A stretch of DNA of 64,000 nucleotides from Notamacropus eugenii (lineage: Eukaryota; Chordata; Mammalia; Diprotodontia; Macropodidae), in contig NC_092874.1 in assembly GCF_028372415.1 (NCBI RefSeq), forward strand, positions 335,004,651 through 335,068,650, in the 5' to 3' direction. Position 1 is the stretch's first letter, and each line of letters starts with the position of its first letter. Under the pieces are notes generated by a model. The model made no database searches. It had not been told where the DNA came from and worked only from the letters and a program-made list of their open reading frames with translations. This document shows, piece by piece, positions 1 to 13,070 of this stretch. Position numbers and translations under genes: made by a program.

Positions 1-483
1 GAGTTTGGGATGGCCGGTAGGGTGGGATGTGAGGAATTAGGAGAGGCTTTTTGTAAGAGGTGGCCGGCTCCTTATCTGAGCCTGGGAGGCCCAAGAATTT
101 TAAGAGGTGGAAGTAAGAAGAAAAAATATTCCTGGCATGGGGTGAGAAGGAAGGGTAACCTTCTTAAAGGCTTGAAAGCATTAATTCTGGAAGTTAGAAG
201 CTATATTGATATGTTTAGTGGTAGAGAAACAAACATTCTAGCTTGACTGGAATGTAGAAGGTTCTTAAGAGGGGGAGTGCTGTGTAATCAACCTGGAAAG
301 AAAGGTTGGGGTCAGCTTGTGAAGGACTTCAAATTCCAAATGAAGAGCTGGCTGATTTACTTGAACATCAAAAGGAAGGCTGCTTGAGCAGGGGAGTGAC
401 AGGGAGACTCGGTTTCCTTTTCTGTAAAAAAAATTGATTCAGATGAGGAGTTCTTGGGGAAGAGGGTGGGCCGGGAAACCAGA

Positions 484-720
484 CGGTGGTGCAGTGGATA
501 GAGAGAGCACTGGACCTTGAGTCAGGAAGATCAGACTTCAAATCTAGCTTCAGATGCTTAGTAGCTGTAGAAAGCTGGGCAAGTCACTAACCTCTGTCAA
601 CCTTGGTTTTCCCATCTTTAAAATGGCAATCTCACAATCAAATGAGATATTTGTAAAGCACTTAATTAGCGCAGTGCCTGACACATAGTAGGCACTTAGT
701 AAATGCTTGTTCCCTTCCCT
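484..720 (+). repeat. CORE-SINE (MIR/MON type)
   Basis: tRNA-like head (GTGCAGTGGATAGAG), GGCAAGTCACTAACCTC core, and a tail with GCCTGACACATAGTAGGC ending in TGCTTGTTCCC. Near full length. Confidence 0.85.
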
Positions 721-1070
721 GGGAATCCATAGACCCTCAAATGGTCCATGAAATTAATAGATTTCAGTGGGTCCTTGAACTGGGTAGAAATTAATTTTTA
801 TTTTCACTAACCTCTGACTGACAGCTAGCATTTCCTTCACTTACTTATAGACATTTTTAGCAAGGGACTTCACCAAGTGACATCACCCCACCCCAACAAA
901 AAGGGTATAAGAAACCCTGGTCTAGATTATCTCTGAGGTCTAATTCCAACATTATGTGATGCTTGAGGAAAGGAATTTAGTTCCTTTACCAGCCTGAAAA
1001 TGAGACCTTGGGCTGCAGAGACAGGACAATCTCAACTTGAGGTCCAGGACAGAGTAAGAGTTTTATTTCC

Positions 1071-1245
1071 AGCAAGACACAGTAGGAAAAGTTCTGGATT
1101 TGAGTCAGGGGACCTGGGTTCCATGTCTCTCTCATTACTATCCATATGACCCTGTGTGAGTCACACAGGTGACAGTCTGTAAAATGAAAGGGAAAGGACT
1201 AGGTGACCTCAAGTCTCTGACAACTCTAAATCTATCATCCTATTT
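1071..1245 (+). repeat. THER1/MIR-type SINE, degenerate
   Basis: Shows GAGTCAGGGGACCTGGGTT, a broken GACCCTGTGTGAGTCAC core, and the ACTAGGTGACCTC and TCTAAATCTATCATCCT tail typical of marsupial THER1. A tail fragment of the same kind is at 919-957 and another worn copy at 1633-1770. Confidence 0.7.
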
Positions 1246-1799
1246 ATTCCTTTAATTCACACCATTCCAACAACTCCCCTTTAATCCAATACTGGTCTTG
1301 AAAAACCACATAGATAAGACACCCTTCTGAACATGGGGAGAACTGCCCAGAAGTCCAAGGAAGAGAAAACTTCATGTTTCTCTTGGAATCTGTTTTGCCA
1401 TCTCCTGTCACCTTCTATTTAGAAAATGGGGAAGGGTCCCTTTCTGCGGACAGGCCTTGTATTATCCCAGGTTTCTCCTGTAGCAAAGTATGAAGTCTGT
1501 CTTTACCTTTCCTGGATCACTTTCTATCCCCTTAAGCACCAGGGCTCACAGGAAGCCCCTCTCCCAATCCAAACCCTCCCTCTATAAAGAATCCAGATCA
1601 ACTCACAGAGGAAGAAACAACCGCAAATAGTAACTAAGAGGCAGTGTGGAATACTGGACTTGGAGACCTCCCCCTGACAGACACATGTTAGATGTATGAC
1701 CCTGAGGAAGTCATTTAACTTCTCAATTCCCCCAGGTCCTTCTTTAAAACTAAATTTAAAAAAATCACTGATCTGCATTAGGGGAGGGAGTCCAGAGCA

Positions 1800-2837
1800 T
1801 GAGTTCTGCATATCAATAAAATAACAAGTCTGGACCCCCTCAAAAAATTAACAGTATCTCATCTTTTTCATAATTACAAGGCTTCCTTCTCAATTTCTCA
1901 TTTGAACTTCACAACTTTGCTGACATGGCATAAAATAACTTCATCACCACCATCATCATCACGTCCTTTTCAAGGAGAAGTAAACTAACAGGTAGGTAAA
2001 AGTGACTTGGCCACAGACACATGACTTTAAAGCCTCTTTAAAGACCCCAAATCCTGTGTTCTTTTTACCTCACCTAAAACAGAAGCAGTCTTGAGCTAAA
2101 GGTAGAGATTTCTAATGGTGAAATATCCAGCATCAGCAAAAGAAAAAAGATTCTGGGAGAATGGGGGAAAGCCATCTCAAAACCTCTGAAGTCACGAGGT
2201 ATAATATGGGCTTCAAACAAAAAGTTTTACTTGGATTTTCCAGATGGGGGAGGCACCACACCCCTAGCCCTCTCAATGTGAAAGGGATAACTGTAATTTT
2301 TCTTCCAGTAATGTTATTGTTTTAAAGGATTATCTGCTGGGGTTTTTTCCCCAAAAAACAATGCAGTTTTATAGTGGCACCATAACCTAAGAACTGTGAA
2401 GCTGACTTTTCCTGCCCCGATTCCTTGCTTTTTGTTTTGGTTTTTCTAATTTTCATTTTCTCTGCTTGAAAGTTCACTTCTTTTTCCTGAATAGTTTCAA
2501 TCTGGTATTTGATTCATTCAAAGTATTGCTAGTACTGAATACCATGTTTCTAAAATATTCCTTTTCTTACAAAATCTTCCTTTCCAATGCCTCCTCTGTG
2601 CTCCTCACAAACTAAGAAATCTAACAGTTTTGGGATGTCACAAAGCGTTTCCTAAGGGTTTCAAGTTCATCATACTGAATATCACTTATGCATCACTCAA
2701 GATCAGGAAAAACTTAAGCCTTCTACTGATTTGGTTTCTTAACATGGCAATATGGCTCTCATCTTGTTTATATGAGTTTTTAATTCGGTTCAACACACAA
2801 TTATCAAGTTAGGCACTTAAATGGCATAGTAATTCCA
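1800..2837. other. Unassigned intron sequence
   Basis: No repeat I recognise and no coding pattern. AT-rich with a CATCACCACCATCATCATCAC run near 1942. Confidence 0.6.
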
Positions 2838-3085
2838 GCTACCTAGAGATACAAAGAAAAAAATGAAACAGTCCAGCCTAAAGGCACCTACATTATAGCC
2901 TATAAGTAAGTAAATATATAAACAAAGTTATACAAAGTAATTTCAAGAGGCTGAGACAACAGATAGAATCAATCAAGGTAGGGTTCCTGTAGGAAGCCAT
3001 ATCTGAGTCGGGTTTTGATGGATGCTGGCAGGAAAGGAGGGAAGATATTCCATACATGGGGGACCAGCTGCAAAAAGGCATGGGT
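2838..3085 (+). repeat. Ancient interspersed repeat (GATACAAAGAAA...CAAAAAGGCATGG type)
   Basis: Recurrent noncoding repeat whose copies read through AGAGATACAAAG, AACAGTC, AGGAAGCC, GGAGGGAAGATATTCCA and GCAAAAAGGCATGG. Other copies are at 11315-11500, 15040-15390, 18660-19180, 28440-28870 and 52525-52640. I think it belongs with old LINE-derived mammalian repeats but cannot fix the family. Confidence 0.6.
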
Positions 3086-3667
3086 TTGACTTTTCTAATT
3101 CTAAAATGTTTGATGTCTTTCCAAGTCTTACTTCCATAAGACTGTTAAATTTCAGGCCTAGAAGGAAATCTTAAGAGGTTACAGAGGGACTTGGAAAGTT
3201 CTCTTTGGCTTGGCTGAATTCACCTTGTCCCTAAGGTCCTTAATCTTGACAAGTGACATCTTCTACCCACCCCCACTTCCCACCTCACTTTTTTGAGTCT
3301 TGGGCTTTTTTAATGGCAGAAACCATTTCCTCTTTTTCTAGAAGGTGCCTTTCCCCCCTCCCTTATTAAAACAAAAGCTTTAAAAATATCCCTCCAAAAG
3401 TAAAACTCCACGTTTTCATTGGACAAACACCGCCTTCTTCCCTCCTGTAAGACAATGAGAAAGGTCTCAAGATACCATACAGTCCAGGTGGCAGAATCTG
3501 CATCCTTTAAGTAAGTCTCCAGGCCTCAGTGCTGACATCTCTCAAAAGGGCACAGTCATCTCTCGCCTGCTTTCTGTGCAGGGTGGTGGTGACTATCCAA
3601 TAAAATGAGAAGGAGCAGAGCCCTACTCCAACCCCCAACATCATGATGCTCACCCAAATGTTAAAGG
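3086..3667. other. Unassigned intron sequence
   Basis: No clear repeat or coding signal seen. Confidence 0.5.
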
Positions 3668-4110
3668 ATTAACACTTACGTGGCCCTTTATAGTTATGAA
3701 AGATGTCAAATACATTTTCTCTTTGTAACTTCACAATGATATGTGGGAGATAGGTAGTTAAGTATTACAGTCGCCTAGGCAACTGAGTAAAGAGACTTCA
3801 GCTCAAGCCTAAGGGTTTTCTGCCCCTATAACCACATAGATGGTAGACGCAAAAATGCCTGGAAAAGAACAAGGTGTGATAGAAATGTGAGAAAATCATT
3901 CAAGTCATAGCTTATATTACTGTGCCACTGACTGTTCACAACAGCCTTCTGAGTTCAGCACAGTAGATTTTCCAATATTGTTATTCCCATTTTGCAGTTG
4001 AGGAAACTGAGGTTCAGAGAAGTTAATTCACTAACCCAAAGTCACACAACTAATGAGCAGCAGCATTTGAACCCAAGTCATCAACTCCAATCTGTTCCCT
4101 GGCCCAGCAA
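3668..4110 (-). repeat. Two reverse MIR-type SINE fragments
   Basis: 3668-3830 and 3930-4110 carry reversed MIR sequence: TTATTCCCATTTTGCAG, GAGGAAACTGAGGTTCAGAG and AAAGTCACACAACTAATGAG in the second; the first is more worn. Confidence 0.75.
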
Positions 4111-4199
4111 GGATAATCTCAACATATCCAACCTTCTTCCAAATCTGATTTACATATATCTCCTACCCCAAAGAGAACTAACCTTTTGAATAGTGGGAG

Positions 4200-5095
4200 T
4201 GAGAATGGAAGCAGGGAGAATATGTTGACTGCCTCAATATTTACTTATAGTTATGTATTACCTCTGGATTTTGAGGCATAGGAATTGTTATTGTACATCT
4301 GACAACATTCCATCTATCTGCCCTTCTGTCAACAAAGCCCTATAACATTATCCAAGGAGTCAGAGCTGGGCTTCCAGGTGTTATTTCCTTCAATCCAATT
4401 CACAAGCAAGTCAAGACGTCAACCTTCCTGCTTAGATGTTTTTATTACACTATACAGACAATGTGAGGTGAGGCGGGTCATTAAGGGTCTATGGAATAGA
4501 TCTATTATTGTGGTCATTACTTATGGACATTTCATTCTTCACTTGTTAGTCATTTTGAATCATTCTTCCAGGAAAGAGGATATGTTTACATTGATCCATC
4601 TACACTCTCTCACCCATTGTGATCAACAGCGTCTATGACATACTCACTGGAGTAGAGGAACATAGAATATATTGGGACTCGGGGAGTTTGAACCCAGGGC
4701 CTCAGCCTCAGCATCAAACTGCCCATGGGCATTCACTCATCTCATTCCCAATGTGGCTCTCAATCTTGTTTATAGATTACTCATTCATCATGGAAACTCT
4801 GATCATGTTGGTACAGTGGAGTTTCCATGTTGGCAAAATGGAGCATGCTTAGTTGGCTACACACAACAAAATTATAGACAGGTCATTTTATAGACAGGAT
4901 ACCATTTTGGTGGTATGGTTACGTTGCCAGCACTGGAACTCACTCCTTACCGCTTGTGAGTTGCCAAGAGTCAACCTTCAGGGAGAGCTCCTCCATGATG
5001 ATACTCAATAGTCCCCATATACCACGATGGCCCAAGGAAAGGAATCAAAACTTTGGCGTGCTAAGCCATGGTACCAAATATTCTTCCAGCTAGGG
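4200..5095. other. Unassigned intron sequence
   Basis: Short overlapping open frames (4378-4893) show no protein family I recognise and read as chance frames. Confidence 0.5.
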
Positions 5096-5099
5096 GTGA

Positions 5100-5610
5100 A
5101 GAGTGGCACAGTGATTCTGTCATTTACCATCCTTGTACCCTTGTACAAGTCATTGAACCTCTTTGAATCTCAGTTTCCCTATCTGTAAAATGAGACCTCT
5201 AAGATCTTTTTAACATAATGGAAATGAAACATTACCATCGTGGAAATCCAGAGCCTTGGTTTCTAAGTCTAGTTCAACCACTACATGACCTCTCTGCTCT
5301 GAGCCTCATTTTCCTTCTGTATAGAATAAAGAGGACTGATCTCTAAGTTCTCCTGTAGCTAAATGGCACCATGGATAGAGTGAAAGGCCTGGAGTCAGGG
5401 AGATCTGGGTTCATAATCCAGCCTCAGACACATGCTGGGTAAGTCACTTAACCTCTGCCTCCCTCAGTTCCCCCAACTATAAAAGGAGGCTCTAAAAGCA
5501 CCTACTTCCCAGGATTGTTGGAAGGATCAAATGAGATATTTTAAAGAATTTAACACAGTGCCTGGCAAAAAAGTAGGCACTTCCGAAATGCCTGTTCCCT
5601 TCCTCTTACA
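5100..5610 (+). repeat. Cluster of three MIR/CORE-SINE copies
   Basis: 5100-5230 and 5255-5350 are worn MIR/THER1 copies (CTCAGTTTCCCTATCTGTAA; GAGCCTCATTTTCC). 5358-5610 is a near-complete CORE-SINE with ATGGATAGAGTGAAAGGCC, GTAAGTCACTTAACCTCTG and an AGTGCCTGGC tail. Confidence 0.8.
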
Positions 5611-6165
5611 ATTCACAGATCCTATGATTCTAAGCTCACAGACTTGGACAACCAATAAGCTTCCATTACCTAACAAAGTTATGCCTTATCCTTAAAAAAT
5701 GAATCCCCTTTCTTCTTCTGCCATCATTGAATGGTCATTAGCCTTCCTTTTTTGCGACCCAGTCAGCTGGACAGTCTGAGGCTTTCTGTCCCTTCTGGCT
5801 AGGTCCTACTGGCAGACCTGGTCCCTGAATTCTGGCAAACATGCTGCCGTCTGCCTGCAGCAGTGCAAAGGGGCTCAAACGTACGGTCATTCCCCTTTCT
5901 TTAAGAGAGACAGACAAATATGTCACTGACTGGCGGGGAGGAAATTGTTATCTCTTCGTTATCCATCTCTGGGGGAAAGCCAAGCTAGCTGTCCCACAGG
6001 TGACTCAGTGAAAAGAATCCAGGGGAAGCAGGGAGGTGACAGACATTTTCAGATGGGGTCAATGTGCTTGACTATAATCACTCATTATTATGGAGGTTTT
6101 TATTGGGTCATGGAATATTAATTAGGAAATGATAGTGATGTTAAAAAAAAAAAGATTAGCAGCAA
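5611..6165. promoter_or_regulatory. Unique intronic segment with regulatory-looking motifs
   Basis: A repeat-free island between SINE clusters. It has an AP-1/MAF-type core GTGACTCAGTG near 6000, GATA-type TTATCT, and few recognisable repeat bases. Its being unique and GC-moderate in a repeat-rich intron makes an enhancer possible. There is no direct proof. Confidence 0.2.
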
Positions 6166-6169
6166 ATTA

Positions 6170-6340
6170 AAAAAAAAACAAACCAGGTATAGATTCAAGT
6201 CCCAGTTTTAACCCTTCCTAGAGTGACTGTGACTAAGTCTCTTAATCTCTCCGAGCCTGTGTCTGCACTTGTAAAATGGAGATCATTCAGGGTTGTTGTG
6301 AAGGAAAAATAATTGTTAAAGCATTTTCTAAAAGTGAGTT
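6170..6340 (+). repeat. MIR-type SINE fragment
   Basis: GACTAAGTCTCTTAATCTCT core, TTGTAAAATGGAGAT and GGGTTGTTGTGAAGG tail. Confidence 0.7.
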
Positions 6341-6559
6341 ATTACTGTACCTTAAGCCACCTACCCCTATTCCTGCGTAGGAGGTCCCAGAATTGCAAGA
6401 CAGAAATGTTCTCTGAAGACCCCACCCTGTGAAGAGAAACCTTTAACCTGACCATTACTACCACAGGCCTGACATCCTCAGCTTTGCTGGTGGTTTTCAC
6501 TTTTCCCTGCCCTCTTTATCTGACCTTCTACATGGTCTCTTTTCCTTCTATCAGCTGTA

Positions 6560-6790
6560 GTTTATGAGCCAGTGTGGCACAGCTTACAGGCACCCAGAAC
6601 CAGTGGCCAAAATGCCAACCACAGATCCAGCAGACCACATCCTGGCTTTTTAAATGACTTGCTGTGTAATTCTGGGCAAAATATTTTTTCTTTCTGGGCC
6701 TTAGCATTGTCTATAAAATGAAAGGATTGGATAACATAGTTCTCTGAAGTCCCGCCTCTTTCTGGGTCATTTTATAGTTCTAAGTTTGTG
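6560..6790 (+). repeat. THER1/MIR-type SINE, degenerate
   Basis: CCAGTGTGGCACAG head, TTCTGGGCAAAATATTT core, ATAAAATGAAAGGATTGGAT and GTTCTCTGAAGTCCC tail. Confidence 0.65.
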
Positions 6791-7439
6791 CTAAGAAGTA
6801 GCTTTCTCCAGAGCGGGATGCCTACATTGGATCTGATTTACTTCCTTGTGTCTTTCTGCTAGCATTACTCCAACCTCCTTCTTCCCTCTGACTTACAACT
6901 CTGCCGTGTCTGGCAGAGCTATCCTCCCATATGAGCTAAGCTATTTCAGGGGCAAGGATTACTATGTGGGTAGGAAGAAAAGACAGGAAAAGGGAACGGA
7001 AGACTCCAGCTAAAATGGCTATAAGAAAACTGCCAAAGCAACTCCTCTGAGGAACACCTCCTAGCAAGGAAGAAGAAGGCCATGTGAAAAAACAAAGAAA
7101 AACAGATTTGAGCCCCCCCCCCCAAAAAAAACCAAACCAAACTCCTATAGAACAGCTCAGGGAGCTAGGAGCTAAAGCAAGGGCCAGTCTAGGGGCTAAG
7201 GCCTCTCACTAGGTGAGAGCATGGAAACCAGGCCAACGCCAGCATAGCAAGGAGACTGGAGATAGAACAGCCAGAAGGTGGCCACATCCAGGCTTGTAAC
7301 TCTAGGCACAAGGAAACAAACAGAACTCAGCATACCTGGAGGCCTGTAGATCCCCTGACAGTCCAGTCTGAAACCAGTATGGTTCAAAGTCACACCAGGA
7401 CCAAAAATTTTATATCCATAAATATCCCATCTTCTACAA

Positions 7440-7625
7440 GGTTTTCCTGATTCCCCTTAATTCTAGTGCCTTCCATCTGTTATTTTCCACTTACATTATC
7501 TGTAACTTTACCCCAATTAGACGGTGAGCTTCTCGAGTGGATGCATTTTTGCCTTTCTTTGTATGCCCCAACTACAGTGCGCAGCTTACAGTAGGTGCTT
7601 GATAAATTTTTAATGACTGAATAAA
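7440..7625 (+). repeat. L2 LINE 3' end
   Basis: TTCCTGATTCCCCTTAATTC, AGACGGTGAGCTTCTCGAG and TACAGTAGGTGCTTGATAAA form the recognisable L2 3' terminal region. Between 6795 and 7440 I see only a C9A7 run near 7111 and no named repeat. Confidence 0.7.
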
Positions 7626-8119
7626 ATAAGTCCAGAAAGACCATTGTTGGGAGAAGCACCAGAACACAGAAGCTGCAAAATTGAGTATAATTCTATATGG
7701 GAAAAGATACGAATTTTCAGTAGAAAACACATTCCTGATGTGTTTAAGGTTAAGAGCTGGGTGGAATCTTTGAATTAAACACGGGAGACATGGGAATCTA
7801 GAAAAGTAACTATTGAGTGATATGAGGGGAACCAATGATAAGAGATTACATCCTCAGAGGGGAAAGAGACCACTGTCCCTCCATAATTCCACTGTTTTCA
7901 AGAATCAAAGAGATAGCAAAGAAAGACCTGGTTAGGGCCCTGATGGAGTTGAGTGCTGTTTGTTTGATTTAAGAGTAAAGAAAAAGAAGGAAAAAGGAAT
8001 ATGCTAGGGAAGAAATGATGAAAAAAAAGGAATTTGCTATTTCTCCTAACTGAGGCATGTCAGAAGACTATATAGGCATCAATGCAGGGTTCATTTTCAT
8101 GAACATCCCTCTTATCTGA

Positions 8120-10050
8120 ATCAGGAGAAGGAAGAGTGAACACACGCCTACATATAAAGGCAAAACATACTCCAATTATAGAGAATGAATTATAAAAGGG
8201 AAATTTAAAAAGAAAGGAAAGACCCAGAAAACTGAGGTCTGAACCTCAGACCTCAATCTAAGGAAGGGCAAAGGACTAAGATAAAAACCACTTTAATGAC
8301 AGATACCTAACACTGGCAAAGGGAGAAAAAAATGATAATAAACTATACTGGGAAGATAACACCTAATAATCATAATTATGAATGGGGATGGAATGAACTC
8401 ATCCATAAAACAAAGAAGAGTGGCAAAATGGAGCAGAAAACAGAATCCAAAACAGTATTTTGTTCATAACAAACAAATTTGAAACATAAAGATGCACATA
8501 GAGTTAATATAATAGAACTATTATGCCACTCCCCTAAAAAAAACCCAGTGGTAATCATGATCTTATACAAGGCAACAATAAAAATAGACATGATTAAAAG
8601 AGATTGGGAGGGAAGCTACATAAAATACTTAAAGACACCTTGGATAATGAAATAATATCAATACTAAGTACACTCTAAGAGACATGTAAATGTAAGTACG
8701 TTATGTGTGTGTGTATAAAATGGCATAACATCTAAATACATAAAGGAAAATCTAGCTGAGCTACAGAAAGGGACAGCAAAATAATTAATAATAATGATAA
8801 TTTGGGGGACATTAATGTACTCCTTTCAGACTTAGAGAGTTCTAACAAAAGTTTTATATGTATGTGTATTACATATGTATATGAACAGAATTTTAGAAAA
8901 GTTAGATGATAGATTTCTAATAATGACTGAAGAATCATAAAAAACACACATATTTCTCAAGTTCAAATGTTTTCACAAAGATGCCGATGTCATAGGGCAT
9001 TAAAAAATCATTAACAAATGCAGAACAAAGGTATTGAACACACCCTTTACTGACTACGTTAACAATTATAATTAATTGAAGGATTTAGACTTAGAAAACA
9101 ATATAATCCTAAAGAATATATGAATTAATGAATCACTGAAACAAGAGATCCAGGAAAATGATTTGACAATATATCAAAAAAATTTTTGTACTGAACTAAA
9201 ATAGGGCCTAAGGGAAATTTTATGTCTCTGTACACATGCATCAACAAAAGAGAGAAGTGAAGAATCAGTGAATTAAGGATGCAATTTTTAAAAAATCATT
9301 TTTAAAGTAATTTTTAAAATCATAAATAAATTCAAAAATAGAAATAAAGCAGATCAATAAAACTAAAAACAAAAGAACCAGTGAATAAAAGTAGATTTTT
9401 TTTTAGATAAAAAGGACTATAACAAAAAAACTAATATTTTAAAATAGGTGAATACTTATAAAAATATAAAACAATAGAATAAAAAATTCAATAGACTGGA
9501 ATAAAATCAATCAGATCAACAGAATAAAAAATAGAGAATTTAAAAAATATTTTAAAAATATAGAAATTAAATTTAAAATCTCAGGGAACAAAAAACTGAA
9601 TTCCCAAAGGAAAACATCTCTAAGCTCAGATAAATTTATTAGTGAATTCTATGAAACAGTTAAAGAACAATTAGCTAAAATTTATATAAAATATCCAACA
9701 CAAATTGTTGGAAAAAAATGAGGAAAGATCACATCCTACCAAATTTTTTTAAATGAAACAAATATGATCTTGAAATCAGAAATGGGAGAAATAAAACAGA
9801 GGAAGAAAACTACAACTTGAATCTCTAATGAAAAAATATTTAATAAAACATTAGGAAAGAGGCTACAAAAATAGTCAAAAGGGGGAACCTGTTCATTATT
9901 ATAAAAAATGAAATAAACAATTTTGATTACATAAACTTGAAAGGCTTTTGTTTAAGTAAAAATAAATGCAGTTAGAATCAAAAGGGAAACAATTTGGAAA
10001 TCACGTCCATGGAAAATCTCTCCAGTAAGAGTCTAGTATCCAAGATACTA
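8120..10050 (+). repeat. Degenerate L1 LINE, ORF2 portion
   Basis: A-rich plus-strand sequence that follows L1 ORF2 in order. An endonuclease-end-like stretch (TGTCATAGGGCATTAAAAAA, near 8990) comes first, then an ACATGCATCAACAAAAGAGAG segment near 9233 and reverse-transcriptase-region text (GTGAATTCTATGAAACAG near 9644; AATAAAACATTAGG near 9841). It ends with a region near the ORF2 end (TTTTGATTACATAAACTTG near 9920). Many stops and internal losses; the left edge is uncertain. Confidence 0.65.
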
Positions 10051-10225
10051 GTTAGGGAGCAAAGGGGGAAAGAAAAACAGAAGGAGGAGATAAAAACTGA
10101 AAAATAAAGGAAATTTCATCTCACAGGGACCAAAACTTGGGCTTTGTTATTCTGTCTGTGATCCCTCCTCCATTGGGTTCCAGATCCCACAGGCCTTAAG
10201 AATCCACCTTCTCTCCACCTTGGAA

Positions 10226-10434
10226 TTGTTCAGTCATTTTAGCCCCATTTGGAATTTTCTTGGCAAAGACACTGGAGTGGTTTTCCTTTTCCTTTTCTAG
10301 ATCATTTTATAGATGAGGAAAGTGAAGTAAACTGGGTTAAGTGATTTGCCCAAGATCCTAGTAAGGTCAAATTTGAACTCAGGTCTTCCTAACTCCAGAC
10401 CTAGCACTATCTGATGCACCACCTACTTGCCCCT
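10226..10434 (-). repeat. Marsupial tRNA-RTE SINE
   Basis: Reverse copy: TTCTTGGCAAAGACACTGGA, ATGAGGAAAGTGAAG and the CACCACCTACTTGCCCC head end. The 3' part resembles the tail of RTE/BovB LINEs, implying mobilisation by RTE machinery. Confidence 0.85.
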
Positions 10435-10689
10435 GTCTTGAAATTATTTTGTCCTATTTTTTAAATTTATGTATATAGAAGAAGAAACATGTCATAATAC
10501 ATGGAGAATAGACCTTCAATCAGGGAAGAACTTTGTTCAGATTCTTAGCTTTGATAAGCACTGGCTATGTGACCTTGGACAAGTCACTTAACCTCTATGA
10601 CTAAATTGCAAAGAAATATGCTGACATGCATTGGTAGAGGGATTTTCCTCACCTGAGAATTCCCTAGATTAGTGGAATGAGAGATCCAG

Positions 10690-10845
10690 TTCCTATCCCT
10701 ACTTGTATCCACGCTATATTCTCCAGGTAAAATGTAAGTTTTTTTTTCAGGACAGGAACTGTTTTTGTTCTGCTAGACCTGATATTCCCCAACACTTAGC
10801 ACTCTACCTTATGCATAGCAGGTGCTTAAATTTGTGGAACTGTAT
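10690..10845 (+). repeat. L2 LINE 3' end fragment
   Basis: GGACAGGAACTGTTTTTG, CCCCAACACTTAGCACT and GCATAGCAGGTGCTTAAAT match the L2 3' region. Confidence 0.6.
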
Positions 10846-10987
10846 TGAAATTCAGCTCTTGTCAGTCATCACACAGGCCTATGAGTTGGAATCCACCATC
10901 TGCCTAAAGAAGAGGATGGTGATTGTGGTCATTTTCCTCTCCTGTCACCTTCTCAGTCTTCCTCCCCTATGTTGTTATATTAAGTTT

Positions 10988-11240
10988 GTTCAGTTGTTTT
11001 CAGTCACGTCTGACTCTTTGTGACCCCATTTTGGGGTTTTCTAGGCAAAGTTAGTAGAATGGTTTGCCATTTTCTTCTCCATCTCATTTTACAGATGAGA
11101 AAACTGAGGAAAACTGGTTAAAGTGACTTACCCAGGGTCATCCAGCTAGTAAGTGTCTGAGGCTACATTTGAACTCAGGAAGACTCATCTTCCTGAATCC
11201 AGGTTTAGCCCTCTATCCATTGTGCCACCCAGCTGCCCCT
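10988..11240 (-). repeat. Marsupial tRNA-RTE SINE, near full length
   Basis: Reverse copy from CAGTCACGTCTGACTCTTTG through ACAGATGAGAAAACTGAGG to GTGCCACCCAGCTGCCCC. Confidence 0.9.
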
Positions 11241-11649
11241 GGTTATAGAAAATACTAAAACAAAAAAGGTCCAGCTGTTATGTCAAAAGATGTAGTCCTG
11301 ATCCACTTCAAAAGTCTCCAATTTAACTAGCACTTATTAAGCACCTACTGCATATTAGGGACCTATTCTAACCTCTAAGGACACAAAGACAAAAAAAAAA
11401 ATAAGTTCCCTTAAGGAACTTACATTTTACTGGACACAGGCAATGAAAAGTTAAACTTTAATACAAAGCAACAACCCACCAGGGAGTATCAGGAAGAGTT
11501 CCCTTATTAAAGCATTGCTTCTGGGGTTCGTGGGTCCAAGGCTATATATAATCTGTTTTCCTCCTCAATCAATCCCAAAGCTTGGGGAAGGAAGGGGAAG
11601 GGGAGAATTAATTGGAGATTGTCTGCTTTGAGTTCTATTTCCACATCTC

Positions 11650-13070
11650 AGGGATGGGTTTTCCTTTAGTCATCTACACTTTGTCACCCATATAAACATA
11701 ACCTACATTTGCTGGTGCTGGGTTTTTTCAAGTTTTATGGATGCTTTTTGTTTTTCCATCACAGATTTTCTCCACCCCAGCCTGAACTCTCCCTTGCAAC
11801 AGAGAAAAACAATGACATGAAAACATCAAGTACAGAGACCATGACTAAGAATATAGAATACTCAGTAGTCTCTATTTCTTTGCCAAGAGGAAAGAAGTAT
11901 GCTTCCTTATCTAATCTCTGAAAGCTCCATTGCTTTTTCCATTAACTAGATTTCAACCTCAACTTTCACGTACGTTGGGTAGCCAATGATCTCTTGGGTC
12001 TGCTCATTTCATTCTGCATCAGTTCTCATAAATCTTCCCACATTTCTCTGATTTGCTCAGTTTCTTCTGACATTTCCACGTCTATGGGTACTCACTTTGT
12101 TTCCAGTTCTTTGTTATCAGAGACTGTGGTTGTGGATATCTGGGTATATGCTAGACCTTTATTTGTGTCTTTGACTTCCTAGCGGTATATGCTCAAGAAT
12201 ACAAACAGTTTAATTACTTTTCTTGGGAAATTCCATACTGAAATCCGTAATGACTGAATCACTTCACAGCTCCAACAGTGCATCAGTGCACTAATTTTTT
12301 ATGGTCCTTCCAATATTGACTTTTCCCATATTTTATCTCTATCAACTTGTATTGAGTTAGACAAGGCTTCAGACTTGTTTAAATTCATTTTTATCTTACT
12401 ATTTAGTAACTGAGAACATGTTTTCATAGGGTCATTTATAGTTTGCAAATCTTTTGAAAACTGTTCATATCCTTTGATTAGTTTTCTATCGGAGAATGAC
12501 TTTCTTGGTATATCAATTCCCTGCATATGCTGGACAGCAGACTTTCATTAGTGATATTTTATGCAAGTATTTTCTCTACTCTACTGGGTATTTTTGTTAT
12601 GTCTTCATTGGTTTTACTCATACAAAAGTATGAAGCCAATAACCATACGGAGCCAAAATTTTATCTTCTATGATTATGATTCATACCTTTTAAGATCTCA
12701 TCTATCCTTTGTCAGGTAAAAGATTATTGTCAGATCTTCTCATCACCATATCACAGTTGTGAAAGATACCTAATTTTGTTCTCATTAATTTTTTTTTATA
12801 GCTTCACCTTTTATATTCAGGCTGCACATCCATTTTGAGTATTGTGGTATATGGTGTAAGATAATGGTCTGACTCTAACTTCTGATAAACTGCTTTCCAT
12901 TTTGCCCCCATGGCAGTTCTTGTTAAAAAGGAAGTTTATAGTTTTGGATTTATGGAACATTAGATTACCATTTTCAACTGATTCTTTTCGTTGCTTCACT
13001 GATTTGTTCCACTGATCTACTTTTGGGTTTAGCACCAAGTAATCTAAGCTAATTTTATTATTTTTATTTT
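11650..13070 (-). repeat. Reverse L1 LINE 3' region
   Basis: Read on the minus strand, this gives the marsupial L1 end with GAATGAAATGAGCAGACCC (complement near 12005). Further right comes ORF2-end text such as ACACCATATACCACAATAC (complement near 12840). Heavily mutated. The open frames 12299-12526 and 12817-13095 are its remnants. Confidence 0.65.

Noticed and set aside
8120-10050. A gene or viral system in the A-rich 8-10 kb stretch
   Set aside because: Text follows worn L1 ORF2 order and has many stops.
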